This document shows, piece after piece, positions 34,156-43,115 of a stretch of 64,000 nt of DNA. The position numbers and the translations under genes are program-made. This DNA is from Argyresthia goedartella (taxonomy: Eukaryota; Arthropoda; Insecta; Lepidoptera; Argyresthiidae): NCBI GenBank assembly GCA_949825045.1, contig OX463815.1:26651356-26715355 (forward strand), given 5' to 3'. The notes below the pieces were generated by a model, which made no database searches, had not been told where the DNA came from, and saw only the letters and a program-made list of their open reading frames with translations. Numbering within the stretch: position 1 is the stretch's first letter; each line of letters opens with the position of its first letter.

Positions 34156-34336
34156 TTTGGGAGGTGTCAAAATCACTAACCTTTAGATTACGTAAAAGGG
34201 GGCTAATTGGAATTGAGGGGCTAACTGGAACTAATGGAAAATGGAGCCAAATCTCTGCATTTTGGTATTAGTTCCAATTATCCCCTCAATTGCAATTAGC
34301 CCCCTTTTACCGGTAGTGATTTTGACACCGCCCAAC
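34156..34336. mobile_element. hairpin MITE
   Basis: A 181-bp near-perfect palindrome: GGTGTCAAAATCACTAACC and GGGGGCTAATTGGAATTGAG pair with the right arm ending GTGATTTTGACACCGCCCAAC. TA lies at both edges (34,154-34,155 and 34,337-34,338). No coding. RNA from either strand would fold into a long hairpin. Confidence 0.8.
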
Positions 34337-34979
34337 TAAAGGCACTAAACTAACAACTTCAAATCCGCCAGCACTTGCGCGGTGGCCACAGATTCCATTT
34401 TCAAACACACCATGTTAATTAGTTTGGATAGTATAGTTCGTGTTGCCTCCCAAATCGCAGGCTTATGTCATAGTACCCAGGCAGAAAGGAGGATGCAAAC
34501 TCTTTGTCATAGTATGTATTACTTTAATTGCTCTGTGGCAAGTATTGTTATTATAAGTGTCATTTGTGTGTCTTGAAACTCTTGAATCTTGTTTCATTTT
34601 CTATTAAAAGCTATTAAAATCGACTACTCTGCTGAGCAATGAACCCGGATAACCCCTCTTACTCTGACGGACGACCACGGCTTGCACATGGATTCCGACT
34701 CCACTTCTATTGACGGCCATTCAAAGAATTAATTGCTATTTAACTTATTAATATATGAACATTACCAAGGCGAAAATACCATTATGGCATAACATTTGTT
34801 CTTTATCACAGTAGTAGTTCTTATTTTGACCTAAGTATTTGTTTAAATAGTGTTATTAATCTGTTAAAAAGTGATTGCAAAAATGCCATATTTTTTTTAT
34901 AAAAATCGTTAATAACTTGAAAACCCCAAGTTTTTTTTGAACCAAGATGGTAGTGAATACTTTAATAAGGATACAATAA
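34337..34979. other. insertion in the transposase, unidentified
   Basis: Non-coding sequence between the two halves of the Tc1/mariner pseudogene. No termini or tail that I can name. Confidence 0.3.
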
Positions 34980-35490
34980 ATCATATCTGCATACTTTCAG
35001 GAGTGGGCCTGGGCCTAAGTTACTATGGGGGATGGGCATTGCCCTTTTCTGGTAATGTGTGGGCTGGAGTGATAGCAGAACGTTGATTGGGCCACTCTTC
35101 TTACCAGATACTTTAAACGGCCAAAACTAGCTGGATTTTCTTCAGAATGACCTTCCAATTTTGGTGGAAGAGTCTGGAGCTCCAATTTGAACTAATATTC
35201 CAACAAGACGGCTGTCCAGCGCTTTGAACAATTAATATGAGAAACTATCTTGATGACTGTTTTTCCAATTGCTGGATCGGCAGAGACGGACCCATTCCTT
35301 GGCCCGATCGTTCACCAGACCTGACCCAAAAGGACTTTTTTATGTGGGGCAGAGTCAAAGAACTGATTCAAACCAAGCGATTAATACGAAAGAGAAGTTT
35401 GTTTCAAAAATAAGACTGGCTTTTGATATCTTGAGAGAGGAGATGATGTTGAAAATTACGACCACAGAAGTCAGAAGGCGATTATTTTGA
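34980..35490 (+). pseudogene. Tc1/mariner transposase, C-terminal half
   Basis: Frames give GNVWAGVIAE, LIGPLFLPDTLNGQNxLDFL (x is a stop), NDLPILVEESGAP and then WIGRDGPIPWPDRSPDLT-type sequence in broken frames near 35,275-35,330, followed by DFFMWGRVKEL. That is the RSPDLTPxDFxLWG block around the last catalytic acid of Tc1/mariner transposases. Several stops and frameshifts. The 47,425-47,923 element looks like a deletion derivative of this family. Confidence 0.65.
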
Positions 35491-35579
35491 GCAAGAATAA
35501 GTTAAATTAATTGAAATCCTTCATGTCACTCTGTCTAAAAAACAATTCTTCTCTGTAACTGATACCTCAAATGATAAAG

Positions 35580-35785
35580 CAATAACTAAACTAATTCTGA
35601 AGTAGCAGATGCAGAAATAAAGATATATTAGAATGTTTATTAAGTGTTTTATTATCAAATTTAAAAATAATCCAATTATTGTTTAATTTGCAGTTATTAT
35701 CGATTAACTGTAAAAATCTGGGAGTTTTCGCCAAAAACAACAGATAATCAATAAAAAATAAACGGTAAGACTCCGTCATAGGCAT
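35580..35785 (+). repeat. 3' region of the Tc1/mariner element
   Basis: TAGCAGATGCAGAAATAAAG through GTAAGACTCCGTCATAGGCA matches 47,675-47,845 with small changes. It is then interrupted; the terminal part (ATTTGACTCAAATGGTTCTA, then CCAAACACCCTGTA) is found at 37,355-37,402. So 35,786-37,330 is a later insertion. Confidence 0.6.
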
Positions 35786-36276
35786 CGATATAAATACTAA
35801 GGATAGGCCTTCCCGTACTAAATTTCTTACCATTTTGAGGCTAAGAAAAATAGCGCCCCTGTCGGAATTCGTCGGAACCAAGACAGTACGAAAAATTGTA
35901 ACGGCGGCGTCACGGTCGGTCACGTTCCGATTTGTGGTGTATAGACACAATATTAGGAAAGTTGATCTACGGATAACTCTCAAATACCCGGTGACTTTTA
36001 ATCGGTGATTAGGAGTAGAAATAAAATATATCTAGCTAAAATTTTACTTAAGGGGCGAGGTCTCACGCAATTAGCTCATGTTTAATTAATAAAAAGTTGA
36101 AAAATAATTAAATAGGCATATTAATTTTTGTCTTTGCCGTTAAATTATGAAAGAGGATGTAAGCTCACAGATACACATTAGTAGCGTGACTTGGAATTTA
36201 AGATCTTGATTTTAATTTATAAGTAATAAACTACCTAATCATAGAAAAAGTTATGAATTAGTTAGGGGTAACCAAA

Positions 36277-36336
36277 TGACATTACGAATAGTAATCTTAT
36301 GACATTACGAATAGTAATCTTGACATTACGAATAGA
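36277..36336 (+). repeat. short tandem repeat
   Basis: GACATTACGAATAG occurs at 36,279, 36,301 and 36,321 (spacing 22 and 20), separated by TAATCTTAT-like words. Confidence 0.8.
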
Positions 36337-36439
36337 AAAATAACCAAATCGGATCGTTTTTCAAATATAGGAAGCGGGCAGTTTCACTGTGCGTCGCGCG
36401 TCGCTACAAAGTTACGTCAGTCGAATGGTTGATCTGACG

Positions 36440-36990
36440 TTGTTCTGACATTTGTGTCTCAATATATCTATGACAATCTTGTGTATATAAAAAGAAATAT
36501 AACTAATTTTCAGAAGTACAGTGATATACACAATTTTAATACTAGAAATAAAGACAAGTTGGTTGCTTATGTAAGCCGACTACATAAAATTAGTAATTCT
36601 TTTAAAGGCAATTGTATACGCTATTACAATAAGGTCCCTACTGATATTAAAAACTTACCTTTAGACAAGTTTAAAATAATAATAAAACAGAAATTGTATA
36701 AAAAAGGTTACTATAGGATATCTGATTATTTAGAGGACAGATGTCCATGGGAATAGATTGTTTGAGTAACAGGCTGTTTCGATATATAATTAGCATTCAT
36801 TTTGTAATTTGACAATATTTTATTTAAAAAAGGAAACGCAAAAGATGCGACGTCTGTGGAGTTTCTTCGGTGAGCTCTTCTCCACAGATTCCGCCATTGT
36901 GTTAGTGAACTCACCCAAAAAAATGTAATGACGGATCTAAGTGATGTAACAACATCCTATGGAAATAAATGATTTTTGATTTTGATTTTG
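36440..36990 (+). pseudogene. LINE-H 3' end
   Basis: Frame 36,454-36,756 gives HNFNTRNKDKLVAYVSRLHK and SFKGNCIRYYNKVPTDIKNL, ending ISDYLEDRCPWE. This is the C-terminal region of a CR1/jockey-type ORF2. A 3' untranslated part follows and ends in TTTTGATTTTGATTTTGATT at about 36,985. Strongly 5'-truncated, as usual for target-primed insertion. Confidence 0.7.
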
Positions 36991-37354
36991 ATTTTCGTTT
37001 GAGGATTTTTTCGAGAACAATATTTTATAGATAATCAATTTAAAGCCAATAGTAATTGAAAATATAATATTTACTTGTGATATGACACTCCCTGTTTTTG
37101 TGTTTTGCGATTTGGGTATGATTTACACCTTTTTACGTCGCAGGTCACCATTTTTGTTTTTGCTGCCGATATGTCAATCGGCTGTCACCGTCCAAGCGCG
37201 ACTGATTGCAAACAGTACAATTTTCCCGATTTTGTACTGTTTTTGTAGCGACACTTTCAAGCGCTCCTTGCCCTGTCCCTACTATTCAAGTCTGTGGTCA
37301 TAGGCATATTTGACTCACCATTTGAGTCAAATACATATTGACTCCGCCATAGGC

Positions 37355-37402
37355 ATATTTGACTCAAATGGTTCTACCAAACACCCTGTATATTTCAGAA
37401 AG
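37355..37402 (+). mobile_element. right terminus of the Tc1/mariner element
   Basis: Ends CTACCAAACACCCTGTA, the complement of TACAGGGTGTTTGGTAG, a TIR type shared with the element at 47,425-47,923 (CAGGATGTCTGGTAGATCG). The left terminus of this copy was not found. Confidence 0.5.
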
Positions 37403-38057
37403 GATACCATTTTGTCAGAGAATATTGGCATATGTTTTATAGATGTACCCGCGAAAGCGACATTTTAGGTATTTGCAACTTTAGGTATCCCAAACAGGTT
37501 CGATGCTCTTACTGAATTGCGCTACGAATGCTTGTCGCTTATTGGCTAAATAAAGACGAGCGAAGTGGTAGGTGAAGGCTTCGTGTTAGGTAAGTATACA
37601 TGATAGAACAACAAAATCCAACGTTCGTTTTGTATTTTATGTTACTCGAATAAAGTTCAAGTTGCTGTTTTTGAGTAAGCTACAAAGCGTTGGCTAAACA
37701 CTTCAGTAATTTCCAGTCGCGCTCAGTTTGTCGCGCATATGGTAATTGTCAGGCAAAAGCAGAATAACTATTTGTGAATAAAAAACTGGATCACTCATAC
37801 GTTTAAATAGTCAGCAGTAGGTTGGGCAGCTAAACACGTTTCGAGCTGCAGTGATGCATGGTAAAGATATTAATGAAGACACTCTTATAAAGAATAAACC
37901 ATTCTTCGCTGCAGGACAACATGTTGAACATAATAACTGAACATCACTTCAGGTATTGCTATCTATGTATCGAAATATAAGTAGCGAAAGCTGATATTAT
38001 CCGAGATAGTTCTGGGTGTGTCTAATATAATCATTATCATAAAACATTGAAACTTGC
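37403..38057. other. TRABD gene 1 intron, 5' end
   Basis: Start (in minus-strand sense) of the giant gene 1 intron. It contains an inverted fragment of repeat family X at about 37,455-37,530 (complement of ACCTAAAGTTGCAAATACC). Otherwise nothing recognised. Confidence 0.4.
38052..38057 (-). promoter_or_regulatory. GC-type 5' splice site of TRABD gene 1
   Basis: On the minus strand the exon ends CACAG followed by GCAAGT. AG|GCAAGT is the strong consensus of the rare GC-AG intron class. No GT donor in phase lies nearby, and using GC gives exactly the phase needed by the exon at 4,774-4,672. Confidence 0.7.
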
Positions 38058-38215
38058 CTGTGCGAACACACTCTTGTAAAGAATATGCCAAACATTTGTC
38101 ACGTTCATCGACGAATACGTGAAATATCTTTTTAAAGGCAGGGACTGCTCTCGTTATCTCGTCGAATTGGTGCTGAATGTACTGTTTGTCTTTGTATTTT
38201 TCTAGTTGCTCTTTG
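38058..38215 (-). CDS. TRABD: TRABD gene 1, ERD-motif exon
   Basis: A 158-nt exon from acceptor TTTCAG (38,220-38,216) to a GC donor. It encodes KEQLEKYKDKQYIQHQFDEI, then VPAFKKIFHVFVDERDKCLA and YSLQECVRT. It corresponds to the VEEVEKCKQKK...VFVVERDMYLCHSLQ exon of gene 2, keeping the E-R-D word, but the helical part is much more diverged, so gene 1 has evolved faster. Phases: it completes an AGC codon with the previous exon and leaves one base for the next. Likely a linker between the first and second halves of the TraB domain. Confidence 0.82.
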
Positions 38216-38413
38216 CTGAAACATTTTGAAGAAAATTAATAGACATCGTAGGCTTATGCCGTAAAAGTGCATGCACATAAAATACGCACTCTATACCTAA
38301 TTGTAGGTAACTCACTCAGAATTGGTTCACGTGGTAAGTAAGTAAGTAGATTTTATGTTTGATCACGCTAGAGCGCTAAATTTATATACTTTATATTCTG
38401 TGCTAGTACGTAC

Positions 38414-38562
38414 CTAATAGGTTTCCCGCTAGGACTAGACTTGGTCAGATGGTACATGACCTGTCCTAGTTCATAGACACTCAATGACTGGAATGCCCTA
38501 GCTATCGTTATTTGAATAGGCCGGTCGCCAAGGAATAATTTACATCCAGGTATTTTTTTCAT
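38414..38562 (-). CDS. TRABD: TRABD gene 1, GDRP exon
   Basis: A 149-nt exon between acceptor TTTTACAG (38,570-38,563) and donor GTACGT (38,413-38,408). It encodes MKKIPGCKLFLGDRPIQITI, then ARAFQSLSVYELGQVMYHLT and KSSPSGKPI. LGDRPIxxT is a hallmark of TRABD proteins, with a conserved arginine of the TraB domain. It starts in phase 0, which fits either of the two alternative exons upstream (both end with a complete codon). Confidence 0.88.
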
Positions 38563-38926
38563 CTGTAAAATGGAGTTATTGGAATTGTCAAGAAATTGTA
38601 AACAAGCACTAGAAATTAGTTGGCTCAAGCTCAAATATGCACCCACAACGAAATATAGGTTTGCACACTACAAATTAGTTTTAACATGGCATATACTTTG
38701 TCGTTGGTCCCAGATTAGGCAATCCCTGTGGCAATATCAGACATCACAAGCTTCCATGCAAATCAATAGAGCAAAGTTGCTCACGTTATATCCACAGGAC
38801 ACACTTATCTATTACTACCCTGCACGTATCCCCCGGGTGGTCCTTACGAGCTATATACAGTATAGTATTCTAGATGATATTAATTTCCAGGTCTCTAAAG
38901 AACCTGATCAAATTATGATATGATAC

Positions 38927-39053
38927 CTCGTGATACGCCCGCCGGAACTCCCCGCCCGGGGCCACATTCAGTTTCCTCGCGATTTCCGCGTTGGTCTTCA
39001 GTAGCATCGCGTGCAGCGTCCCAGACATATTCTTGTGGGTTTTGGCGACTTCT
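38927..39053 (-). CDS. TRABD: TRABD gene 1, alternative exon (distal version)
   Basis: 127 nt from acceptor GTTTGCAG (39,061-39,054) to donor GTATCA (38,926-38,921). It encodes EVAKTHKNMSGTLHAMLLKT then NAEIARKLNVAPGGEFRRAY and HE. It is a duplicate of the exon 24 nt upstream (39,204-39,078): same length, same phase, 28 of 42 residues equal, with the difference concentrated in the first nine. VAPGGEFR is the TRABD core motif and is kept. It is more GC-rich than its partner. Including both copies or neither would shift the frame, so it should be used instead of, not together with, the proximal version. Confidence 0.82.
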
Positions 39054-39077
39054 CTGCAAACGCAAGTTGTCTATTAC

Positions 39078-39204
39078 CTCATGATATGCCCTCCGGAACT
39101 CGCCTCCTGGGGCCACGCCGAGCTCTTTAGCGATGTCGGCGTAGGTCTTCAATAGCATTGCATGCAGCACGCCCGACACAAACGTCTGGCCTTTCACGGC
39201 GTGT
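39078..39204 (-). CDS. TRABD: TRABD gene 1, alternative exon (proximal version)
   Basis: 127 nt from acceptor TTCTAG (39,210-39,205) to donor GTAATA (39,077-39,072). It encodes HAVKGQTFVSGVLHAMLLKT then YADIAKELGVAPGGEFRRAY and HE. It begins with one base completing the glutamine codon left by the exon at 39,636-39,512. This segment carries the GVAPGGEFR motif of the TraB domain. See the distal version for the duplicate. Confidence 0.87.
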
Positions 39205-39511
39205 CTAGAATGGAACATTTGCGCAAGCTGAATATCATGCGTACGCAGCATGCATATACTCACGCCTGTCGCCTAGAGGGCTAGGCGGAGATCGGATGGC
39301 GTCCGACTCTCTCGCACTAATAAGCCGTGCGTAGCGCTTCGTTCGGCTTGGCATGTATTGTATTTTGACGTGCTATGTAATTTGGTTCAAAGTTAACCTC
39401 AGTAGAAACACCAGTTAAGGATACGAAGCAGAAACAGATGTGTAATAATGATTTTGATCCATATTACAGTCGACATTTACCATAGGAACATAGGTTGGCT
39501 TTGGTACTTAC

Positions 39512-39636
39512 TGGAATTTTTTCGCATCAAACGTCTTCGCATCTTCGAGAAACTTCTTCTCGTCTATTTCCAAAAGCGAGACGCGCTGTCGGCACAGCTC
39601 CACGAGAATCGCGTTTGGACGTAACTGATGCACTAT
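39512..39636 (-). CDS. TRABD: TRABD gene 1, VELCRQR exon
   Basis: 125 nt from acceptor CGTGCAG to donor GTAAGT (39,511-39,506). It encodes IVHQLRPNAILVELCRQRVS then LLEIDEKKFLEDAKTFDAKK and F plus two bases. The glutamate in ILVELC is one of the conserved acidic residues of TraB/PrgY-family proteins, thought to be part of the active or metal site. Phase 0 at the start joins directly to the VEDVST end of exon 40,972-40,821. Confidence 0.88.
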
Positions 39637-39751
39637 CTGCACGATAACAAAACCATTAATATTGCCGCCTCTCCTTATTATGTGTGCCGGGGAGAAGAGC
39701 TCACGCGTGTCTTCATGAGTGTCTTCATGCGCCAGAACTTGACTGGACCAT

Positions 39752-40040
39752 TAGTTGACCGAGCGAGCCCGTAGCGCCAGCGAAACATATCCGTATCAGC
39801 TCGGGCAAAAATGCTCTCGCATCTCCGATAGATTCTTGTGAAATAATGTGAGCAGGTTCGATAATTATGTTTTTTGTCCATTCAGTTTTGGAAATGTTTT
39901 GAAATGACGGAGATAGGGGTTACAAAGTTATTGGTGCGGCTAATTTAATACTAATAATAATTCCACTGGTTCATCCGATAAACTGCAAGGGGTAGAAAAT
40001 AATGAAGCAAACGCAAATACCGTGTGTCCCTCGCAGGCAG
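39752..40040 (+). repeat. dispersed repeat family X (copy 2)
   Basis: Starts near TTGACCGAGCGAGCCCGTAG, contains GCAGGTTCGATAATTATG and GGGGTTACAAAGTTATTGGT, and fades near 40,040 after TGTCCCTCGCAGGCAGAGCC. It lies about 115 bp upstream (gene sense) of the exon 39,636-39,512. Confidence 0.65.
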
Positions 40041-40451
40041 AGCCTCTAGTAGATAGTTTCGAAACGTGATTTCACGTTCATCGGGCAACCTCCTCTAATG
40101 CATGAGTGAAGAGCCGTCTACCAGAGCTATATATTTATGTACGAACAATAGGATTATTTTAAATTTCCCGATCGACACTTCTCGGCTTTTTGATTTTTTA
40201 AATCGTAAATCAATAAGCGTTTTCTGCTTTCCCCCTCTTTATTGGGCCTGAGCAGAATTTTTCATTGGTTTTTGCAATGATTACCAAGCCGTAAGGTTGA
40301 AAATCTGGTGGGATGTGTAATTCTTCAGACCAATTAAGGGTTAACTAACTCTTCATTAAACACCTCTGAGCCAAGTTTCCAGGAAATTTTGATCACTTTC
40401 AGCGACTAAAACCGAGAAGAGTCCAGCGGTAAAATTAAAGTAATCGGACTG

Positions 40452-40800
40452 TACTATGTTATTGACCGAGCGAACGCAAAGCGCCGGCGAAGCGTCTCAA
40501 TTCCAGCTTGGATAAAATACTTTCGTATGTGCGAGATCGTATCGATCGCATTTCTCAACCGATTCTCGTGAAATTTTGTGAACAGGTTCGATAATTACAG
40601 CGGCGGAGATGTGGGGGTTGATAATGTAAAAAAAAAAGTTATCTCAGCCATTTCGAAAAATAAAGTCGCAACTTTTTTGTCCAAACAACTTTTTCACCGT
40701 GTGAGGGGGTCGAAAGTAACGAAAAAATAACGCAGTTTTCCTGTTTCACAGCAAATCACAACAGCTCGCGTGGTCCACAGCTCACAGAGCCACTAATAAC
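40452..40800 (+). repeat. dispersed repeat family X (copy 3)
   Basis: Starts near TTATTGACCGAGCGAACGCA, with CCGATTCTCGTGAAATTTTG and CAGGTTCGATAATTAC, and ends near CGTGGTCCACAGCTCACAGA about 25 bp from the donor of the exon 40,972-40,821. Same orientation as copies 1 and 2. Confidence 0.65.
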
Positions 40801-40820
40801 AAAAGTATCAACGCAAATAC

Positions 40821-40972
40821 CGTCGACACATCCTCCACAGACTTTTTACTGAAATGCACCGTCCCAAGTAAGACGACCTTCGCGCGCTGGTCATTCTGCA
40901 GTATGACCGCAGAGGTCGGCAGCTGGCTGATATCCCAATTGTAATGTCGTGATATTACTGCGAGCGACTGAG
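40821..40972 (-). CDS. TRABD: TRABD gene 1, GTVHFS exon
   Basis: 152 nt from acceptor GTCCACAG (40,980-40,973) to donor GTATTT (40,820-40,815). It encodes QSLAVISRHYNWDISQLPTS, then AVILQNDQRAKVVLLGTVHF and SKKSVEDVST. LGTVHFSxxS is the G-x-x-H motif that opens the TraB domain (the human protein has a G-T-A-H-F-S equivalent). It is preceded by a two-base overhang, so at least one more coding exon lies upstream; I could not locate it with confidence. TRABD proteins are membrane-associated and related to the TIKI/PrgY/EreB group, whose members act as metal-dependent peptidases or regulators of shed factors; the exact role in insects is not known to me. Confidence 0.85.
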
Positions 40973-41317
40973 CTGTGGACAAGAAGCAGACCTGACGACA
41001 CCTGACTGGGGGGAGGAAAATGTAGAGGACGGTGCTACTGCTGAGCACTCACGCAAATAAAACAAAATAATATCGATTATGACGTCACAAATAGCGTTAA
41101 GCTTGTGTGATCTTTCTTTCGATATTGGGTGTGTAGTCTGTGTATCTACACTCCGGCAACTTGTCAATAGATAATTCTGAGTCAGGCATAATCAAATGCA
41201 GTGGTTGGTGAATCTAATTTGGGTTCTCTCTGTAATAAGTTTATTTGTAAAAATATGACCACACAAACGTGAATGCTCTTTGCAACCAGTACCGTCCTAA
41301 ACTATAATAAATAAGTC

Positions 41318-41503
41318 TTACGTAGTAGGTGCACGTTGGTGGTTATTCCTGAACGATTGTAGATACTCGATAAACCGAGTTAGCATACCATACATTGCCA
41401 CAAAAATTTCATCAGCACTATCAATAATAGTCAATAACGCAACTGCATATATGCCAAGTATAGTTGCTAAAACTCCAATGACTATGAGGGCAGGTTCTGG
41501 CAT
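41318..41503 (-). CDS. hypothetical small membrane peptide or upstream exon
   Basis: A 61-codon frame, MPEPALIVIGVLATILGIYA followed by VALLTIIDSADEIFVAMYG, with one long hydrophobic stretch and an amphipathic end. A possible donor GTAAGA lies at 41,319-41,314. It sits 345 bp upstream of the first firm gene 1 exon, but the phases (two bases left, two bases overhanging) do not match. It may be a skipped or wrong exon boundary, a small independent protein, or chance. I do not recognise it. Confidence 0.25.
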   Translation of the reverse strand: MPEPALIVIGVLATILGIYAVALLTIIDSADEIFVAMYGMLTRFIEYLQSFRNNHQRAPTT

Positions 41504-41938
41504 GATGTAGCTTTACGTGTCTAGAACACATAAGAACTAATTTTTGGACCGCTTTTGTATCACTTACAATTTTTTTGTTTGATGACGGGAACATTACGAG
41601 CTATCCGGCCGGTAGGGTATACCCGATTCAAGAAGCCCCATGCTGGTAGCTTCATACTTTTGCTAATCAACTAAGTACGGATAATTTAACACATCGAAAA
41701 CCATTTTCGTGAAATTTTTACACTAAATTTTTAGAAACATATGTGTTTTGATTCTTTTGATGTTGCCCCATGACTCATTTGGACGGCTGTCAAATTGTCA
41801 ATATGACGGCCGTTCTATTGTTTATATTTATTTTTTACCAGTGTCAAAGCCAAGGAGGAAGCTTCTACTAGACTAACTCCTTGGGCAAACTAACACACAC
41901 CAACATACAACCGCTTCGATTTGCTTTTAGTTTGCATA
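41504..41938. other. non-coding, nothing recognised
   Basis: AT-rich; one short palindrome (GACGGCTGTC...TTGTCAATATGACGGCCGTC around 41,781-41,814). No gene seen. Confidence 0.3.
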
Positions 41939-42091
41939 AAAGCTTCGAGTTCAAGTTCGTGGGCCGACCGCACTCAACCGCAGAAGTGTCATCTACGCGA
42001 GTGAGCTAGACGGCGAGTTACTCTCACGCTCACTTGCTTCGGCGACACATCGTCTGCAGTGAGGGCGACTACGAACTTAAACGTTTACTAA
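41939..42091. mobile_element. hairpin MITE
   Basis: Left arm AGTTCAAGTTCGTGGGCCGAC, right arm ending GTCGCCCTCACTGC-complement, that is GAGGGCGACTACGAACTTAAAC. Interior is rich in GAG/CTC words. About 150 bp, no coding. Arms diverged. Confidence 0.5.
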
Positions 42092-42239
42092 CATAAGACA
42101 GTTCTAATGGATTTGAAATAGCGAATAAGGGGATATAAGCAGGATACAAAAGAAAGGTATAGCTGCATATTTAATACCCCTGCCACTCACTCGTGGAGTG
42201 GCGTAACTGAAGTGACGAGGAAAGGAGGCAGAGACGTAT

Positions 42240-42480
42240 TGTGGCCATTTTACATGACATGCTCCTCGTTCTGACCACAGATTAACGAAACTCTTTATTC
42301 TGACCACCGCTCCGTTTTGTCGGTTGTTCGCGCCAGTCAAAGGACCGGCAATATCGACCACATCGGGCGCCGCGTTTCATGGCGCGCGTAGAGGAGTGTG
42401 TGGCCAGACGGGCAAAGTCGCGGCAGAGCGAGGAGTAGCGCGAGGAGCGGTGTGGCAGGACCAATAGAAGAATGACATGA
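42240..42480 (-). promoter_or_regulatory. GC-rich island, possible promoter of TRABD gene 1
   Basis: In otherwise AT-rich DNA this stretch is rich in CG and GCGCG words and, on the minus strand, has a CTATTGGTCC (reverse CCAAT box) near 42,455-42,464, upstream of a short frame MKRGARCGRYCRSFDWREQP. It lies 1.3 kb upstream of the first firm gene 1 exon. No TATA box is obvious. The promoter call is inference only; it may also be repeat-derived. Confidence 0.25.
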
Positions 42481-43115
42481 TTGTTAATTCCAAATTTTAA
42501 AATATTGTTAAACCTTTCTGTTATCCGTAAATCTACAATTATATACAAAATTTGCACATACAACGTTTTGTTTATTTATAGACAAATAATCACAATCACG
42601 ACTTCAATATGTATGATAATAATAGTGAAATTTAAACATGGCAGTAGTTATTTCAAATAACAGATACGAGCTCTTACAGAACCGTAACAATATGAAACAA
42701 TTTCAGATCAGTCAAAATATTATGTGCATTTCCTATATTTTTATCCTGCTAACTTCAGGCAAATTAATATTTAAAACAATTTTTAATACCTATCGCCTAT
42801 CACAGTCTTGACGGAATAAATTCGAATACAACTGTAGGAATAAACTCTCTTGGACTATTCCCTCTATATATCGCATAACATATATGAGTGAGAGTTTAAT
42901 CCTACAGCCTGATATGAATAATTGGAAAGATTATACATACCACCCCATAATTATTGACTGATTTTCAAAATACAAAAACAAGGAGGATAAAATAAATCCT
43001 CACGAATCTATCTATTCTATTAACCTAAATGAATTCGTACTGAAACCAAAGCGACCGTTTATATAAAAGATAACAATTGAGCAAGAATTTAATGCTAATT
43101 ATACTATTCCAACTA
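42481..43115. other. non-coding, nothing recognised
   Basis: AT-rich, no coding motif. Confidence 0.3.

Noticed and set aside
38570..38923. 117-codon plus-strand frame between gene 1 exons
   Set aside because: It lies in an intron opposite the gene, shows no motif, and has no supporting splice or promoter signals.
41318..41503. First exon of TRABD gene 1
   Set aside because: The donor phase (two bases over) does not fit the two-base overhang of exon 40,972-40,821, and other family members do not start with such a hydrophobic segment. Kept only as a low-confidence hypothetical.
42104..42563. 85- and 93-codon minus frames as a gene
   Set aside because: No recognisable domain or splice logic. 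The GC-rich composition led me to list it only as a possible promoter island.
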